DNA of 64,000 nucleotides, from the NCBI GenBank assembly GCA_015178975.1, contig WHVD01000044.1:124001-188000 (forward strand), in the 5' to 3' direction. Positions 25,023 to 36,822 of this stretch are shown here, piece by piece (positions within the stretch are counted from its first letter, which is position 1; each line of letters begins with the position of its first letter). The notes below the pieces were generated by a model, which was not told where the DNA came from, made no database searches, and saw only the letters and a program-made list of their open reading frames with translations. The position numbers were made by a program, and so were the translations under genes. This DNA comes from Hysterangium stoloniferum. Taxonomy: Eukaryota > Basidiomycota > Agaricomycetes > Hysterangiales > Hysterangiaceae.

Positions 25023-25790
25023 TGTAAATGTTCTATGGACAGAAGATGGAATGGGAGAATAAAAGGTTAACTACTATAATGAAACAAGTGTCAGAAATGC
25101 CATGATTGGAAATGACTAGGATGGGGGTTCCAACAGTGAGTCAATGGTGGGTTTTGAGCCTAAAACAGGTTGCAGGGGTCTGAAATGATGGGATCCTAAC
25201 AGAAGTCAAGTCCATCCTGTACTCTGGTAATATTCTAATACTCCCCAGACTAATCCCCAGAAACTCCTGGACTAATTCTCCAAAACTCCATGGACACATT
25301 CTGGGAAGTGTCCCAGAAATTCCACCAGAAATTCCACCCAGAGGTCTGGAGCTTAGCAGTAGTTGCCTGTTGCCTTGCATTTGGTTCCTGTTATCCCTCT
25401 ATCCTGTTACTTGCTTCTTTTGATTCATTTGTCTTCTTATCTTTATGATTAGCCTTTTAATCATCTGTCTTGTTTTAGTATATAACTCTCATTTTGTATA
25501 AGTCTTTTACTTAATCCTCTTCAAGGCATCATCAACTAGCTGAGACTCTTACCACTCCAACTCTTAGCTTTCCAGCCTCCCACTTGACTAAGTGTGGACT
25601 TTTAGTCTATTACATACTACTTTGAAATACCAGAACACCCCAACAGTTCATACAAAGACACAGCACACATGTAAGTTGAAGCCAAGCTCCACTTGTCCTG
25701 TAGAACCAGACCTCCCAGTTAAGTACATTCAACTCTACAAATCACCATTAGGGGCAAAGCAAGGACACAGCAGGAGACAATGATTGGGTA
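25023..25790. mobile_element. LTR-family B-like debris
   Basis: The 25090-25130 stretch matches the reverse of family B sequence (GTCAGAAAT..GATTGGAAATGA). The 25400-25740 stretch is a diverged forward copy with GAAGCCAAGCTCCACTTG at ~25678. No coding region is seen. Confidence 0.4.
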
Positions 25791-25808
25791 ACCAAACAGC
25801 AGCTGCAC

Positions 25809-27838
25809 CTAGTCTCCACGAAACAAATATTCCACCATTTGCCTGTCGTGTGCTTTCCGTATAGGTCCCGTCGACACAGCATCCACTGGCCTCTGTATCT
25901 GCGTCGTGTTCAGTTGCAGAGGATACTCCACAACACCTTCCGGCCCAGACCACTCGAAATCCACAAACTTGACGCGTGACGTTAGACCACCATTATCCAG
26001 ACCCATAGCCGATTTGCCGCGTACAAGAATGTTCTCCTTCCTCAGGTCGCCATGCACATAACCTTTTGAATCTAGATTTTTCAGAGCAGCCTGGAGCGCC
26101 TCGCGCACCCTCAGGTCCGTCCTGTCCGAAGCCTGGAACGGCATATAGTGGTCGACGAGGTCTTCCATCACAACCATTGTCCACCCCGCCGAGAGAAAGT
26201 TGACTCCAAGGATCGCAGGAGCGAAACCTCCGCCAGCTGCATATTTCTGAACTTCAATCGCAGAATCAAGGTAGCTTCCGGGTGGTAGGAATTTGATGCA
26301 GATTTTTGTCTTGGTATCCACCGTTGTTGCTCGAAAAACCAATTGGTCAGGGGAAATGGCCTTGATGTACGTGTACTCGTGTTTGCCTTCCTCGTTCTCG
26401 AAAGAAATTGGGTACGGAAAGAAGCCCAGTCAGTCTTCGGCGCGGGCGGGGTCCGAGTAGAAGTCATTCAAAGCAGTGGTAGTACGTCTCACAGCAAAGA
26501 TAAAACGACAGAGATTGAGCCGCTGGATGTTGTCGCTCCTGTGGAAGTGAAGCAGAAGGAATGGGGAGATGATCTGGACATTTGGTATTGGCGTCGCCAC
26601 GGCACCTGCTGCAGTAACAAAAGGACCTACAGAAAAGGTTGATTAGGAGGTAAATATAAGACGGCAGAGGCCCTTGCCACAGTGCAAAAGCATCAGGCAT
26701 GGTAAATGGCAGTTCTTGCCAGTGCCATGCTCATACAATTTGCGAACCACCTCAAGGTGATAGAGCGCTCCTTGGAGATATGGTTCAGCACCCGTCGCTG
26801 AAAGCTCTGATATACCTTCTACAAAGACCACATGTATCTTACCACCATACCCATCATTAAGAGTAAGCACATAACTGCCATCCGTTGTGTAACTATTGAT
26901 GCTGAACTTGTCAAGCTTGACTATGTCGTGTTTATCGAGAATCTCTCGGAACGCCTCCATGCGCGCAGCTTCATCTTTGAAGAATGCTGGTAGTCTCGCC
27001 GCCATTTCTTCGGCACAATGCTTGTCTTCAAATGTGGGTTCGCCAGAGACGCAGTCGTCCTGGAACTTGGCGAGGATCTCGTCATAGAGAACGGGTGGAA
27101 TGGTGGCCTGGCGTCCGGCTGGACGCCCACAGTTTATGGCTTGGCTATCATCTTTCTGCCGCTCGCGAAACACACTAGGGTAGCCTCCTTGGGAGGGCGC
27201 CACTTGTGGCATCAGTTGCAGGGCGGTCCCTTGATTAATATGGGCAGCGGGCTTGTAAGTTGGACCTGAAGGATGCTTTAGTGTAACAATATGTCAGAAT
27301 GAAAGGATGGTCTCACACTGAAAGACGTAGTGCAACTTTGATCGATCGATTTCTGCGGTACACTCGAAGACAGGCCCAATGTGCGCAACCCCTTTGAAAT
27401 CGGTTTGGAGGTTGAGAGATCGAACGAAGTCGGGGAGCCTACTCGTGGGCACCATATCGATATTTGTGGTGGCCTACATTGAGATGAGTCAAGCTTAAAC
27501 TGCAGGAAGGACGCAAACGCACTCTGTATAATAATATCTCTTCAAGAAGCTGTTCCTGGGCGAGGTGGGGGAAGATGTCCTTAAGTATATGCAGGAGGAC
27601 AGTGTCTGGCGTGGTCTTGAAACAGCAGTAACGAAATTTATTATGTTCGATAAGGAGAATGGCGTTAAGATAGACTTTGGAGGCGGTGGAGGCGGCGGCT
27701 GCAGAATGTGGCATCAGTGTTTCCTGCATCTCCTCATCTTCTTCTTGAGCTTTGGCAGGTTTCTTGGGGAAGCGACCTGGCGAGGGTGATCCACACTGAG
27801 TGTTTAAGGGACTTAGTAGGCTGAGATTGATGGGCCAT
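25809..27838 (-). pseudogene. Crinkler-like header plus kinase-like domain protein, decayed
   Basis: The N-terminal part (27473-27760) with KVYLNAILLIEHNKFRYC and LLHILKDIFPHLAQEQL resembles the ubiquitin-like header of Crinkler (CRN) proteins. The middle has the segment common in fungal kinase-like proteins (EPYLQGALYHLEVVR, LPCLMLL, TAAGAVATPIP). The C-terminal kinase-like domain has FFPYPISF, VVMEDLV, the catalytic loop YVHGDLRKENILV and VKFVDFEW. Known CRN-type proteins act as host-directed or intercellular effectors or in fungal conflicts; the role here is unknown. Lesions are an in-frame TGA at 26430-26432 just before FFPYP and a splice junction near 27310 that cannot be phased. The start (27838 or ~27740) is uncertain. 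A LINE fragment sits 55 bp upstream of the outermost start. Confidence 0.5.
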
Positions 27839-27892
27839 GGTGGTGATAGTCTCTCTGTGGTGGACCGATTTGGGGTCAGAGAATCAAAATTG

Positions 27893-28595
27893 GAAAGCCC
27901 CACGAGTCCCTCGCTCAAACTCGCTGCCATCCACAAAAGTTTCAAAGGTTCCCGTGCACAGCACACTCGCCTCATTCAAGCAATCTTTGGGCACGGCTTC
28001 TTTGGGGAATACTACAACCGCTTCCTCCCCAACCTGCCCACTGCCCCTGTGGATATGCACCCCTCCAAACGCGCGACCACATCTTAACGAGTTGCCCCCT
28101 TTACGAAGACTGGCGTGGGCCCCTACGAAAGGTCTCACGCGGTCTTGACCTGGCCTTTCTGCTGGGTACAAAGTCTGGGCTCAGAGCAGTTGCAAAATTT
28201 ATCTGCCAAACCTCTGCCTTTGCACCACGCCCTTACGAACCTCCTTAGAGCCACCTGGCTCCGCGCCGACTCCCCCGCTCGCCCCACACCTCTCCCACAA
28301 TCCCTCCACAACAGATCGTCCCTGAACGTCATGGCCGATGTACATATCCCTCTCTTGGTCTTCTTTTTCTTTTTCTCCTTCTAGCTACATCCGACTCCGT
28401 ACGCCGACTTTCGCCGTCCCCACCCTGACTCGAGCCCTCTAAAATCCATCGTAGACACGAAGCTCACTCGGAACTTCTTACCACCGTAGCATAGCTTCTC
28501 TGGGGGCCTTTCCACCCCCTAGCCGCAGTTAGCCATTGTTGCTTGAAGCGGGATACAAATATAACCAAAAAAAAAAAAAGAAAGCCCCACGAGTC
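27893..28595 (+). mobile_element. 5'-truncated LINE (subfamily 2) with 16-bp TSD
   Basis: The body 27909-28579 encodes the LINE C-terminal motif AIFGHGFFGEYYNRFLPNLPT (broken at the position of the Cys-rich continuation). It has a 3' UTR with TTGTTGCTTGAAGCGGG and ends in an A-tract (28567-28579). The 16-bp repeat GAAAGCCCCACGAGTC occurs at 27893-27908 and 28580-28595, which defines the insertion exactly. The same 3' UTR recurs at 42200-42333. Confidence 0.9.
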
Positions 28596-28908
28596 ACAAT
28601 GTCACCGTGACACCATCAAATAATTTAAAAGGGTATATAAATTAGTTTTTAGTTTAAAATGAATTGGGTGAGGATGTCCAACCAAAAAGTTCACCACAAC
28701 GAAAATTAGACGTGTTCATTTTGATTGTTAGGTGGAACAGAGAAATGGCTCGGTGGCATTACTTGAAAATTAAGCACGACCAATATACCCCGGCCGAAGG
28801 AAGTTGCATAACAAAGCACTTATTCACAATTTGCTTCTAGTTTCACAGGTTTTATACAACATTACAAGGGATAACAAGGACTGAACAAAGCTCGATGATT
28901 CATGACAA
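28596..28908. other. Intergenic, AT-rich
   Basis: No gene is seen. The sequence includes GGGTATATAAATTAG near 28632, a possible TATA box left from the original upstream region of the Crinkler-like gene before the LINE inserted. Confidence 0.35.
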
Positions 28909-29675
28909 TTATGGAGATGAAATCAATGGTTGTTTACGGATCCACTGATTTTTGGATAATTCCTCGGTAACAAATGCTGCAAATGCCCTCCTAGGTAACC
29001 AAGGTTTGGTATGCTTGTCACCGACATAGCCCGCTATGAAGTGATCATCCATCTTATCGGTGAGAATTGGTACTCTAACAATTGTCCATATGGCATCGGG
29101 ATCAGAACGAACGGTCTCTCCTATAGCGACAACATCCTAAGGTAAAACTGAGCTTTTTGACAAGAAAAACTAGAGAGGATGATACGAACTTTGTATGCGT
29201 TGTGCGCAAACAGTGCTACACCGTTTACTAACGTCCAAAACTCGAGGCTGAATTTATCGTTCGGGTCCTTCATGCTTGCAGTTCCTAAGATAATAAGACG
29301 TCTAACGGCCAGTTCCCGCATGACCTCGAGAATCAATTCGTATGCCTTGGCCAAAGGGGTCCCTGAGGGATGAAGCGGTCCTTTCTTGACTGCAGGACCC
29401 AACGCTGAAATAACGCCATGGACGCCCGTAAGAGCAGTCTTAAGGGCTTCTCTGTCGGTCAGCTCTCCTTTTATGACGGTGACGGAAGGGTTTGAGCTTA
29501 AATTTTCGGGGAGCTTCGACGGTGTCCGAGCATAAATGACAACAGTGTGGGACTCGCGGAGCAGGTATTCAATGACGAGGAGACCTGTTTAATACATCCT
29601 TCGCATTTTCCCAATTTTCCAAGGAAAAAAACGCTCACCTACTCCTCCCGTAGCTCCTATAACAAGAACATGCAT
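28909..29675 (-). CDS. NAD(P)-binding Rossmann-fold protein (NmrA/SDR-a5 type)
   Basis: Three exons (29639-29675, 29190-29584, 28909-29136) give 219 residues. The start MHVLVIGATGGVG is the glycine-rich dinucleotide-binding loop. It is followed by HTVVIYARTPSKLP, VIKGELTDREALKTAL and GVHGVISALGP, as in atypical short-chain dehydrogenases of the NAD(P)H-binding PF13460 type (biliverdin-reductase-B-like). Then come RRLIILGTASMKDP and WTIVRVPILTDK. The end is AAFVTEELSKNQWIRKQPL. It has no YxxxK catalytic pair of classical SDRs, which is normal for this group. Introns are 53-54 nt. The substrate is unknown. It is likely cytosolic. Confidence 0.85.
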
Positions 29676-30364
29676 TTTTCTTAGTGTTGATGATGGATAG
29701 AAGACGAAAGTGTTGTTCAGTGCCGCCCGTAATGGGAATCTCGGAATAAGCGCTAATACATCGATGAAAAGAATATACACTTATATACATCGTTAATAAA
29801 GAACATATTTGCGGCATAAATACCGCAAAAGAGGGATTTAATTCTCGCAATTTTTTAAAGTAACTGGGAGGGATGAATTGCTTTGACTTGGGTATTCGAT
29901 GCTTGATGAGAGGCGGCATTCTGACTCCCGCTTAGTAAGGATACTCCGACAACTTTGGCTACAAGCAACAAAGTTATCTGCACTTAAAAACGTACGTTCG
30001 AGTCTATTGGGAATCTAAGACCTGTATCTGAACAAAGACAGGGATACACATAGCCCTATATCGAAGGAGTCGGCTTTGTTTGTGATCCAAAACCATCATA
30101 TCGAAAATCGTACATTAACGTCACGCCACCTCCGACTAACAGTTTCGGAAGGCGAGCGGAACCATCTAATATCATCCCAGTGGATAATTGCAATAGATTT
30201 CCGTCATTGTTCCTGCGCAAAGCTGTGTACGTTGTCATTCCGTACGAGTCGGTACGACCACGTGTTTTCCTTGCGTTCCGTGACTCTTAACAGCAACCTG
30301 AGCCACCTACACTCAACACGACTCCTGCACGCGTTTCCCACCACCACAGAGTCATATTTTGAAT

Positions 30365-31820
30365 ATGAATGATTCAACAAACACCCTTGACGTGTCTCCA
30401 AAGGTATCGAGAGCGGCTACTCCAGAACCTCGTTAGTCTTTATCTCTTATTGATCAGCCACTTCTCAACCATGCACTATCTATCTCACTCCCACAATGCA
30501 CTGCTCGTCGTCGATAATCCCCTGCGCAACGAATACCGTCGTCGCCGTCGTCAAAATCTCCGACTTTCAGCTCGCCTAGCGGTCAAAGATCTGCCTGATG
30601 TCGATGACCCTCATTTTGCTTCCACCTCTGCCGCCACGCTCGATAGCGGTGAGAGCCCCGCACCAACGTCGATTCCATGCAACCTCTGATGACACCAAAT
30701 TAGAGATTCAGTCGCTCAGTCCCGCGCAGTTGCATGAGTTGCAGCAAAACCTGCTTGAGGATGCCGCCCAAGAGAGACCATTGATCGGTGTATTGTCGCC
30801 ATTGGATGAGCTGCGAGCAGAATATGAGGGGGGATCTACGTCTTTTGTGAAGCAGATTGACTGGCTTCAGAGAGAAAGAAAGTTCAAGGGCATCCGACGG
30901 ACACGAGGGGATGGCGATTGTTTCTATAGATGTCAGTCAACATTCATGTGTTTAATACACTACATGGCTGATATACTTGTCAGCTCTGGGATTTTCATAC
31001 ATTGAGAAACTCTTGCGAGCGCCGGATGTCGCTTTAGCCGTTACTATGTCCTTGTCGACCCTAGAAGCGACAAGGGACTTGCTAAAGGCCGCAGACTTTG
31101 ATGCAATAGTTTATGATGGTGCGGGAGGTCTTACTGCTTTAACAGCTGGCTTATACGATACGCAACACCAGATTTTTATGGAATATTTGTATCATGTGTT
31201 CAGCAGATTGTTACACCGGATAAGGATGATGGCCATCTCTTAACTGCAGCCATCCTGTTAGAAGCCTTCCAAGATCCCTCAGGTGTGCGCCATTGCATTT
31301 TTCTGTCTACCTTCTCTGAAATCCGTTTGATTTCTAGTTTCCAATTCCATAATAACCTACCTGCGCCTATTAACCTCGGCACAGCTCAAAAGCGACCCGG
31401 ATAATTACGCTCCCTTTTTATTCCACCAAGATACCTTTGAACCCATGTCTGTTCAAGAATTCTGTCAGACTTCGGTCGAACCTCTCGGTCGAGAAGCTGG
31501 TTCGTACATGTATTGATATTTAGAACGAGGATCAACTGGTTAACTTTTATATATACACTGTAGATCATGTACAAATATCGGCGCTCTCACGGGCTCTCAA
31601 TGTCAATGTCAAAGTTGCATATCTCGATGGTCGGGGCAATGGCGAAAAAGTAGATTTCGTAGAGTTAAAGCATGTAGAAGATGGCCACAACGGAATGCAC
31701 GACGTCGTGTTACTGTATAGGTTCGCATATGATGTTCCTAACATGATGAGATGGCTGACTCGTTCCTGTGTTAGACCTGGCCATTATGACATCCTGGAAT
31801 ATCGAGACACAGATGACTGA
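30365..31820 (+). CDS. Otubain-type ubiquitin thioesterase (peptidase C65)
   Basis: The spliced protein carries the OTU catalytic motif RTRGDGDCFYRSLGFSYIE (Asp and Cys of the triad) and, at the end, PGHYDILEY (His). Between them are DDFYGIFVSCVQQIVTPDK, LLEAFQDPS, ITYLRLLTSAQLKSDPDNY, FLFHQDTFEPMSV and EADHVQISALSRAL, all diagnostic of OTUB1-like enzymes. These cleave ubiquitin chains and restrain E2 enzymes. Introns fall after YR, after IVYD, after QDPS, after GREA and after LLYR. The 5' end is uncertain: either ATG 30365 with a 148-nt first intron, or ATG 30471 read straight through. Both join the same downstream frame. Confidence 0.9.
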
Positions 31821-33670
31821 ATGTGGCGGGCGCGGCTTGATGAAGATAAAGATTTTATATTAGGCTTCATACTATTCGTTCAATTGTGAAGTGGCTCGAT
31901 CTTTAGACTATATGGTTCCGTGCAATACTTCCAAATAACGGTTTCATTGTAAAACGTCGTTTTCTGCTGCAATCGAGAGCTATATCCTGTAGATATATGC
32001 ATCCTTAACTTTACCATTTCCGCAATTGAGAGCTGTTAAGTACGGCTGTTAATAGCTGACATTATGATTGGTGAACGCTGAGACAAAAATATTAAAGGCT
32101 ACGCTATTCTGGATAACTCTGTTGAAGATGGGAAAACAGCCTAATAGAACTCTAAAGAAAAACATTTGAGAAGACTTCCGGAACTTGAACCTATCCTTCT
32201 GCCTCATAAGCAATTATTTCAGTATCTACCTAGCCACGTAGCTGTTGGAAATTCAAATGCGACACAGTCTATTGGTCTTTTGATTCCGATTGTTCTCGAT
32301 GAACACAATTGTTATATGAATTCGTATGACTCCTTTTGTTTAGTGTCATCACACTAGCCTTGTTTCATATAGTGGTCTCAATACCAAGTTTACTTTTGAT
32401 CTACTTATTTGTTCGCGTAAAGACTATATTTCGTATTTAGTCTTTGAGCTAGGTACACATCACCTTAGACGTTCGCATCCTATTTGCGCACGACTGAGGT
32501 GAGTGAATAGTTTCTTACTTACCTACTTGTACTTACGCAACAAAGTGGAACTGTTGTGTTACAGGTGAATGATCAGACATTTGCATACTATTTGCGCACG
32601 ACTGAGTGTAACTGTTGTGTTACAGGTTATCATGCTTAAAGTCTTTTAGTAGCCTATGTAGAGTAATTATCGGTGGAAGGCCAACCTCCCGGAATGGAGT
32701 TCTAGACTTCTATTAGCACCAATCATTCGGCTACTGCCCCCTTAATTCATACAGTCAAAGAAAGGCTCATGGAAGAAGCATATAGTTTTTTTCTGCGATA
32801 TCTACATCGATTTGCCTATATTCCGCAGAGCACGACTAATACTACAACGGAAACCACACGAGTCGTCGCAGCCAAGGTTATGACATTATTGCAGCCTCGA
32901 CCCTGTTACATCCCCATGGCCTCCTTTTCTATCTCACTAAACCGGTAGGCAACATCGATCACCGGGAAGCCAGTTCAATTTCAATTTCACACGCCATCGG
33001 GTATAAAATGCCAAAGCAACATGTCTAATAATTTTCTCAATTAACAAGCGAACTATTGACGAAGCTCTCTATATGACTATATAGCTGCTGGGAATACACT
33101 ACAAATTCTGACACTCCACACGGACATAAAAACTGGGGATAAAACCACCATTGCTATCATCACTCGGATGATACCTCTAAAAAGGATGACTTTGTTGTTC
33201 CTGCATGGTTCTCCACTTCACTCTGAAGGTACTGAGTACACCAGGTGATCAAGGCATACTGTATATCCAGGCAGAACACGAGATATATACAATGTGGACG
33301 TAAAGCGACAAACGACATGACGCGATAACGTCTTCAACATTGCATGCATATGCTTGAGGCTGAAGGAATACATCTAGCCTTGGTGATTGACACGATTGGT
33401 AGTTTAGTGCTCCACCTGAAACGAAATTGCTATGACCACTCTCGAGTAGATTACTTTGTCGCGCATTGTCACACTGTCACAACTTGGAGTAGACATTTTC
33501 TTTCTGCAATGAAAACTTGATGAAGACAAGACGATCGATTGCGCTAATGGGAATTACCTAAGAAAATATTAATTTTACCCGCCTAGCAGGTAATGGCGTT
33601 ATTACATGATAGTTATTACATGATCGGACTCTGAAAAAGGTCACAATTCTTAATTTTGTTTCTTGCACCG
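31821..33670. other. Intergenic, possible LTR remnant
   Basis: No gene is supported. At 32460-32640 the segment TATTTGCGCACGACTGAG and the segment AACTGTTGTGTTACAGG each occur twice about 100 bp apart. With a TGTTGGAAATTC start at ~32243 this looks like a worn copia-type LTR that has an internal duplication. No target duplication was found. The remainder is AT-rich. Confidence 0.35.
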
Positions 33671-34816
33671 ATGACATCTAACTCGCTGCCTGCAACTGTT
33701 TCTGCGTTGATCACCAATGATAACAAGGATCCTGACTCTCTCGTTAAATCTGACGATCCTTATCATGTGGGTAGATCGATGTGCTTGCTTTCAATCGATA
33801 TTGTCAATATTGACAATCGTGGTGCTATAGCCTGCAAACTTGATCCCAGAGTTGTGCAAAAATTTTTATAAGTAGGCCTTTAGTTTGCTACGTTTGGTAA
33901 ATTTCATTATTTCGTTTAGTCTTGGGTGGGTCACAGGGACAGGTGGTTAGTAATTCCAACTTTCGTGAAAGCGGAGTTTTCTCTGACCTACACACTTACC
34001 TGCCGGACATTAAGGTGGCATATCAATCCGGCAAGGGTAAGGTACCTTCACGCTTCCATAATCCAGCTTGAATTAAGGTCAATCAAAGCTCTATTGTCTA
34101 TATCGCACCGTCAGGTGTGCAGAAAGAACGCATCCTGCCTGAGCATATATTCGTCCTCCCATTCCCAGATGTGAAGCCCTCGCCGCACACTGACCGTATC
34201 TTTTTGCGACGTCCAAAACAACCACTTAAGGAATCAGCATGCACACCTCTGTTCTGGAACGCCTTCGACCTGCGCGACGCAGGTAGCTGTATCCATACAC
34301 ACTCACAGCATGCTGTTATGGCTACCTTGCTCTGGAGCGGAACAGGCAATGAGAGCGTGTTCACCATTTCCCATCAAGAGATGATCAAAGGCGTGCGTAT
34401 TGCTGGGACAGGAAAAGCGTTGTCATACCTTGATACACTGGTTGTGCCTATTATCGAGAATACCCCCCATGAGGAAGATTTGAAGGACAGTATGGCAGAG
34501 GTATGTGCCCCTCTTGTTTGGCACAGGCTCTATTAAACATGAATACAGGCAATGAAAAAATATCCAGATGCCGCAGCCGTTTTGGTGAGTTTTAACAGAG
34601 ACGATCTCAAAAATAGCAGATCTTGAACTGAGTTATAGGTCCGCCGTCATGGTGTATACGTATGGGGTTTAGACTGGGAGAAAGCCAAGACACAAGCTGA
34701 GGTAATTTATATCAACAGTCTTCGAGCACATTTGACTGTTCTTCATGTAGTGCCTTGATTATCTCTTCGAAATCGGCGTTAAGATGAAGCTCGCTGGCCT
34801 TCCTACTGTCTTGTAG
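33671..34816 (+). CDS. MDE1: Methylthioribulose-1-phosphate dehydratase
   Basis: This zinc enzyme of the methionine salvage pathway (MtnB/APIP family, class II aldolase fold) dehydrates methylthioribulose-1-phosphate in the cytosol. The reading frame begins [17 protein letters not shown]. After two short introns it gives [25 protein letters not shown], then [32 protein letters not shown], the metal motif [33 protein letters not shown] and finally [19 protein letters not shown] and [22 protein letters not shown]. All metal and catalytic motifs are present. It is convergent with the Pus3-like gene, with 116 bp between stops. Confidence 0.93.
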
Positions 34817-34932
34817 CCTCCATTGTCACTTTTGAGTTTGTCTCGTGTCCGCAATCACTTGCAACGTCAACAGATATTGAGTAAATCCCACCATGAAAAG
34901 AGTGAATACGTTAAAATAAAAAATATGGCCAT

Positions 34933-36492
34933 TTATTCATCAGTATCATCGCCATTCATTCCCTGCCCTTGGCGAGCAAGTCGTTCTTCCCAGCGTTTCT
35001 TTCCACGTCCCTGTCGCCATCGCTCATTTACAACACTTGAGCTTTCTCCTCGTTCCCGTGTGAGAAGCGGCTTATATTTCGCCGTTCGGATGTGCAAGCC
35101 TCCACCCACGGGTATATTAAGAATAGTTTTCTGCGCATTAATGAGTGCATTTTTATCACTCTGGGACAATATAGGAAGTGGCGTGAACGGAAGGACATGA
35201 TGATTCCCCGCTGCTTGTAAAAAGTGACCATCAAGTGATGCACGGATCCGAGACCGCGTGTAGAGTGATAAAAGTTGGTGACGGACATTGGTTGTCATTA
35301 CTGATTCCTTGGGAGTTGAAGAGTTTGCTGTGTCATCGTCAGTCTGCCATTGCACTTCATCCTCAGAGTATCCACAATTCCATAACACCAGAGGAAGGCT
35401 GTCAGCCATCTGGTATGATGGTTTACGCTCGACTATTTCGATTGGTTCCCCGGCATAGAAAGGAGGAAGTGGATTTTCCGGATCTGCATTCATAAGTGAC
35501 GATACGATATGCGGTTCCTCTAGTCCCGTTCCAACCAGAAGTAAAATGGCCATAATGCTCCTCACTTGATTGTACAAGAACGCATTGCCGACCAAGTCGA
35601 AAACGTACATTGGTCCGACACCCGTGACAGACTCATCAGGGCCAACTTGTGAAATTTCTGCGCGTTTGACTAGGCGAGTATAATTCTCGATTTGTTTGCT
35701 GCCATCAAGCGTACAAAGATTGCGGAAGTCGTGCGATCCAGCCAATCTGGCAGCTGCGTCTTGCATGCGTGGGATGGAAAGTTCGGGTGATGCGGGGAAG
35801 AAATATTTGTAATGTCGGAATTGGCAGGAGAAACGCGCCGAAAAGGTATCTGAGACAGGGGACCAGCAGAGAATTCGTATTGTGGGAGGTAAAACCCGAT
35901 TGAGCACTTGGATATATGCTATCTCGCCAACAGACGCTTCACCATTCCGTTTTACACAGGATGAAAAAGGTGGATCAAGGTCCTCCGTGAGAGGGAGGTC
36001 ATCTGGAGATTCTTCCTTTGGCTCCAAATCCGACAAATCATGTGTTTCAGCTGAAGCAATATTTTCTTCAACACCCGTTTTTGTGATAGCACTCCTGACC
36101 CAAAGCGATATTACTTGCCCGGCGGCACTAACTCCGCGGTCTGTCCTTCCACATCGCTCCCATCCACATCCCTCGAAGCCTGTGTCAGGGTTGATTAATC
36201 GTGTCCTGACAAGCGCGTCAAATAAGACGCCTTCAACAGTAGGTAAAGGGGTATAATCCTTTTGAAAAGCCAGTCCATTATATTCTGAACCGGAGTAGCA
36301 GAATTTAAGTGCAATCTTTCGACGTGGATGCGCAGCGAAGTTGAAGGAATCAGATTGTTGTTCGGCCTTCACATGGGGCGCATATTCTGCGTCGATTTTG
36401 TGAAGGCGTGCGATGAGCTCTTCTCGTGTCCAGTTATGATATGGTGAGAGTATACGAGAGCTGGCCATGATAGATGTACGAGATACTCGCAT
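34933..36492 (-). CDS. DEG1: tRNA pseudouridine(38/39) synthase, Pus3/Deg1 type
   Basis: A single uninterrupted frame of 519 codons is unusual beside its intron-rich neighbours. TruA-type motifs include KFCYSGSEYNGLAFQ, PTVEGVLFDAL, the catalytic Asp in ERCGRTDRGVSAAGQV, RVLPPTIRILCWSPV, FSARFSCQFRHYKYFF and VGNAFLYNQVRSIMAIL. Deg1/Pus3 modifies U38/U39 of the tRNA anticodon arm. The extended form starts MRVSRTS; the internal MASSRILSPYHNW (36468) has a better start context and may be the true start. The C-terminus has a basic tail (RQGRGKKRWEERLARQGQG). It diverges from the SNF2 gene with about 330 bp between starts. Confidence 0.92.
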   Translation of the reverse strand: MRVSRTSIMASSRILSPYHNWTREELIARLHKIDAEYAPHVKAEQQSDSFNFAAHPRRKIALKFCYSGSEYNGLAFQKDYTPLPTVEGVLFDALVRTRLINPDTGFEGCGWERCGRTDRGVSAAGQVISLWVRSAITKTGVEENIASAETHDLSDLEPKEESPDDLPLTEDLDPPFSSCVKRNGEASVGEIAYIQVLNRVLPPTIRILCWSPVSDTFSARFSCQFRHYKYFFPASPELSIPRMQDAAARLAGSHDFRNLCTLDGSKQIENYTRLVKRAEISQVGPDESVTGVGPMYVFDLVGNAFLYNQVRSIMAILLLVGTGLEEPHIVSSLMNADPENPLPPFYAGEPIEIVERKPSYQMADSLPLVLWNCGYSEDEVQWQTDDDTANSSTPKESVMTTNVRHQLLSLYTRSRIRASLDGHFLQAAGNHHVLPFTPLPILSQSDKNALINAQKTILNIPVGGGLHIRTAKYKPLLTRERGESSSVVNERWRQGRGKKRWEERLARQGQGMNGDDTDE

Positions 36493-36822
36493 ACAATTGA
36501 ATGGCGCAGAAAAATCAAATACTCCTCAGCAAAAATTGATTGAACCAAACTAGATAATCTAAATAATTAGTCACGCTGAACCGGTATGTAAAGAAGGGGG
36601 CGGAATTTTACCTCAACCAGGGATAAAATATGGAAGCTGGCAAGAGTCACCCAAGAGTCACATACACCTTGTCCCATCACGTGACTCGCTCTCCACCGCG
36701 TTGTGATTTAAGACATAGACACTAACAGAGAGAAGACTATTGTTCTCATACTTGTTACACACCCAGAACTGTACAGTGTTGTTGAAACATTTTGTTCCTT
36801 TTGGCCTAGGCTGTTCCTTGAT

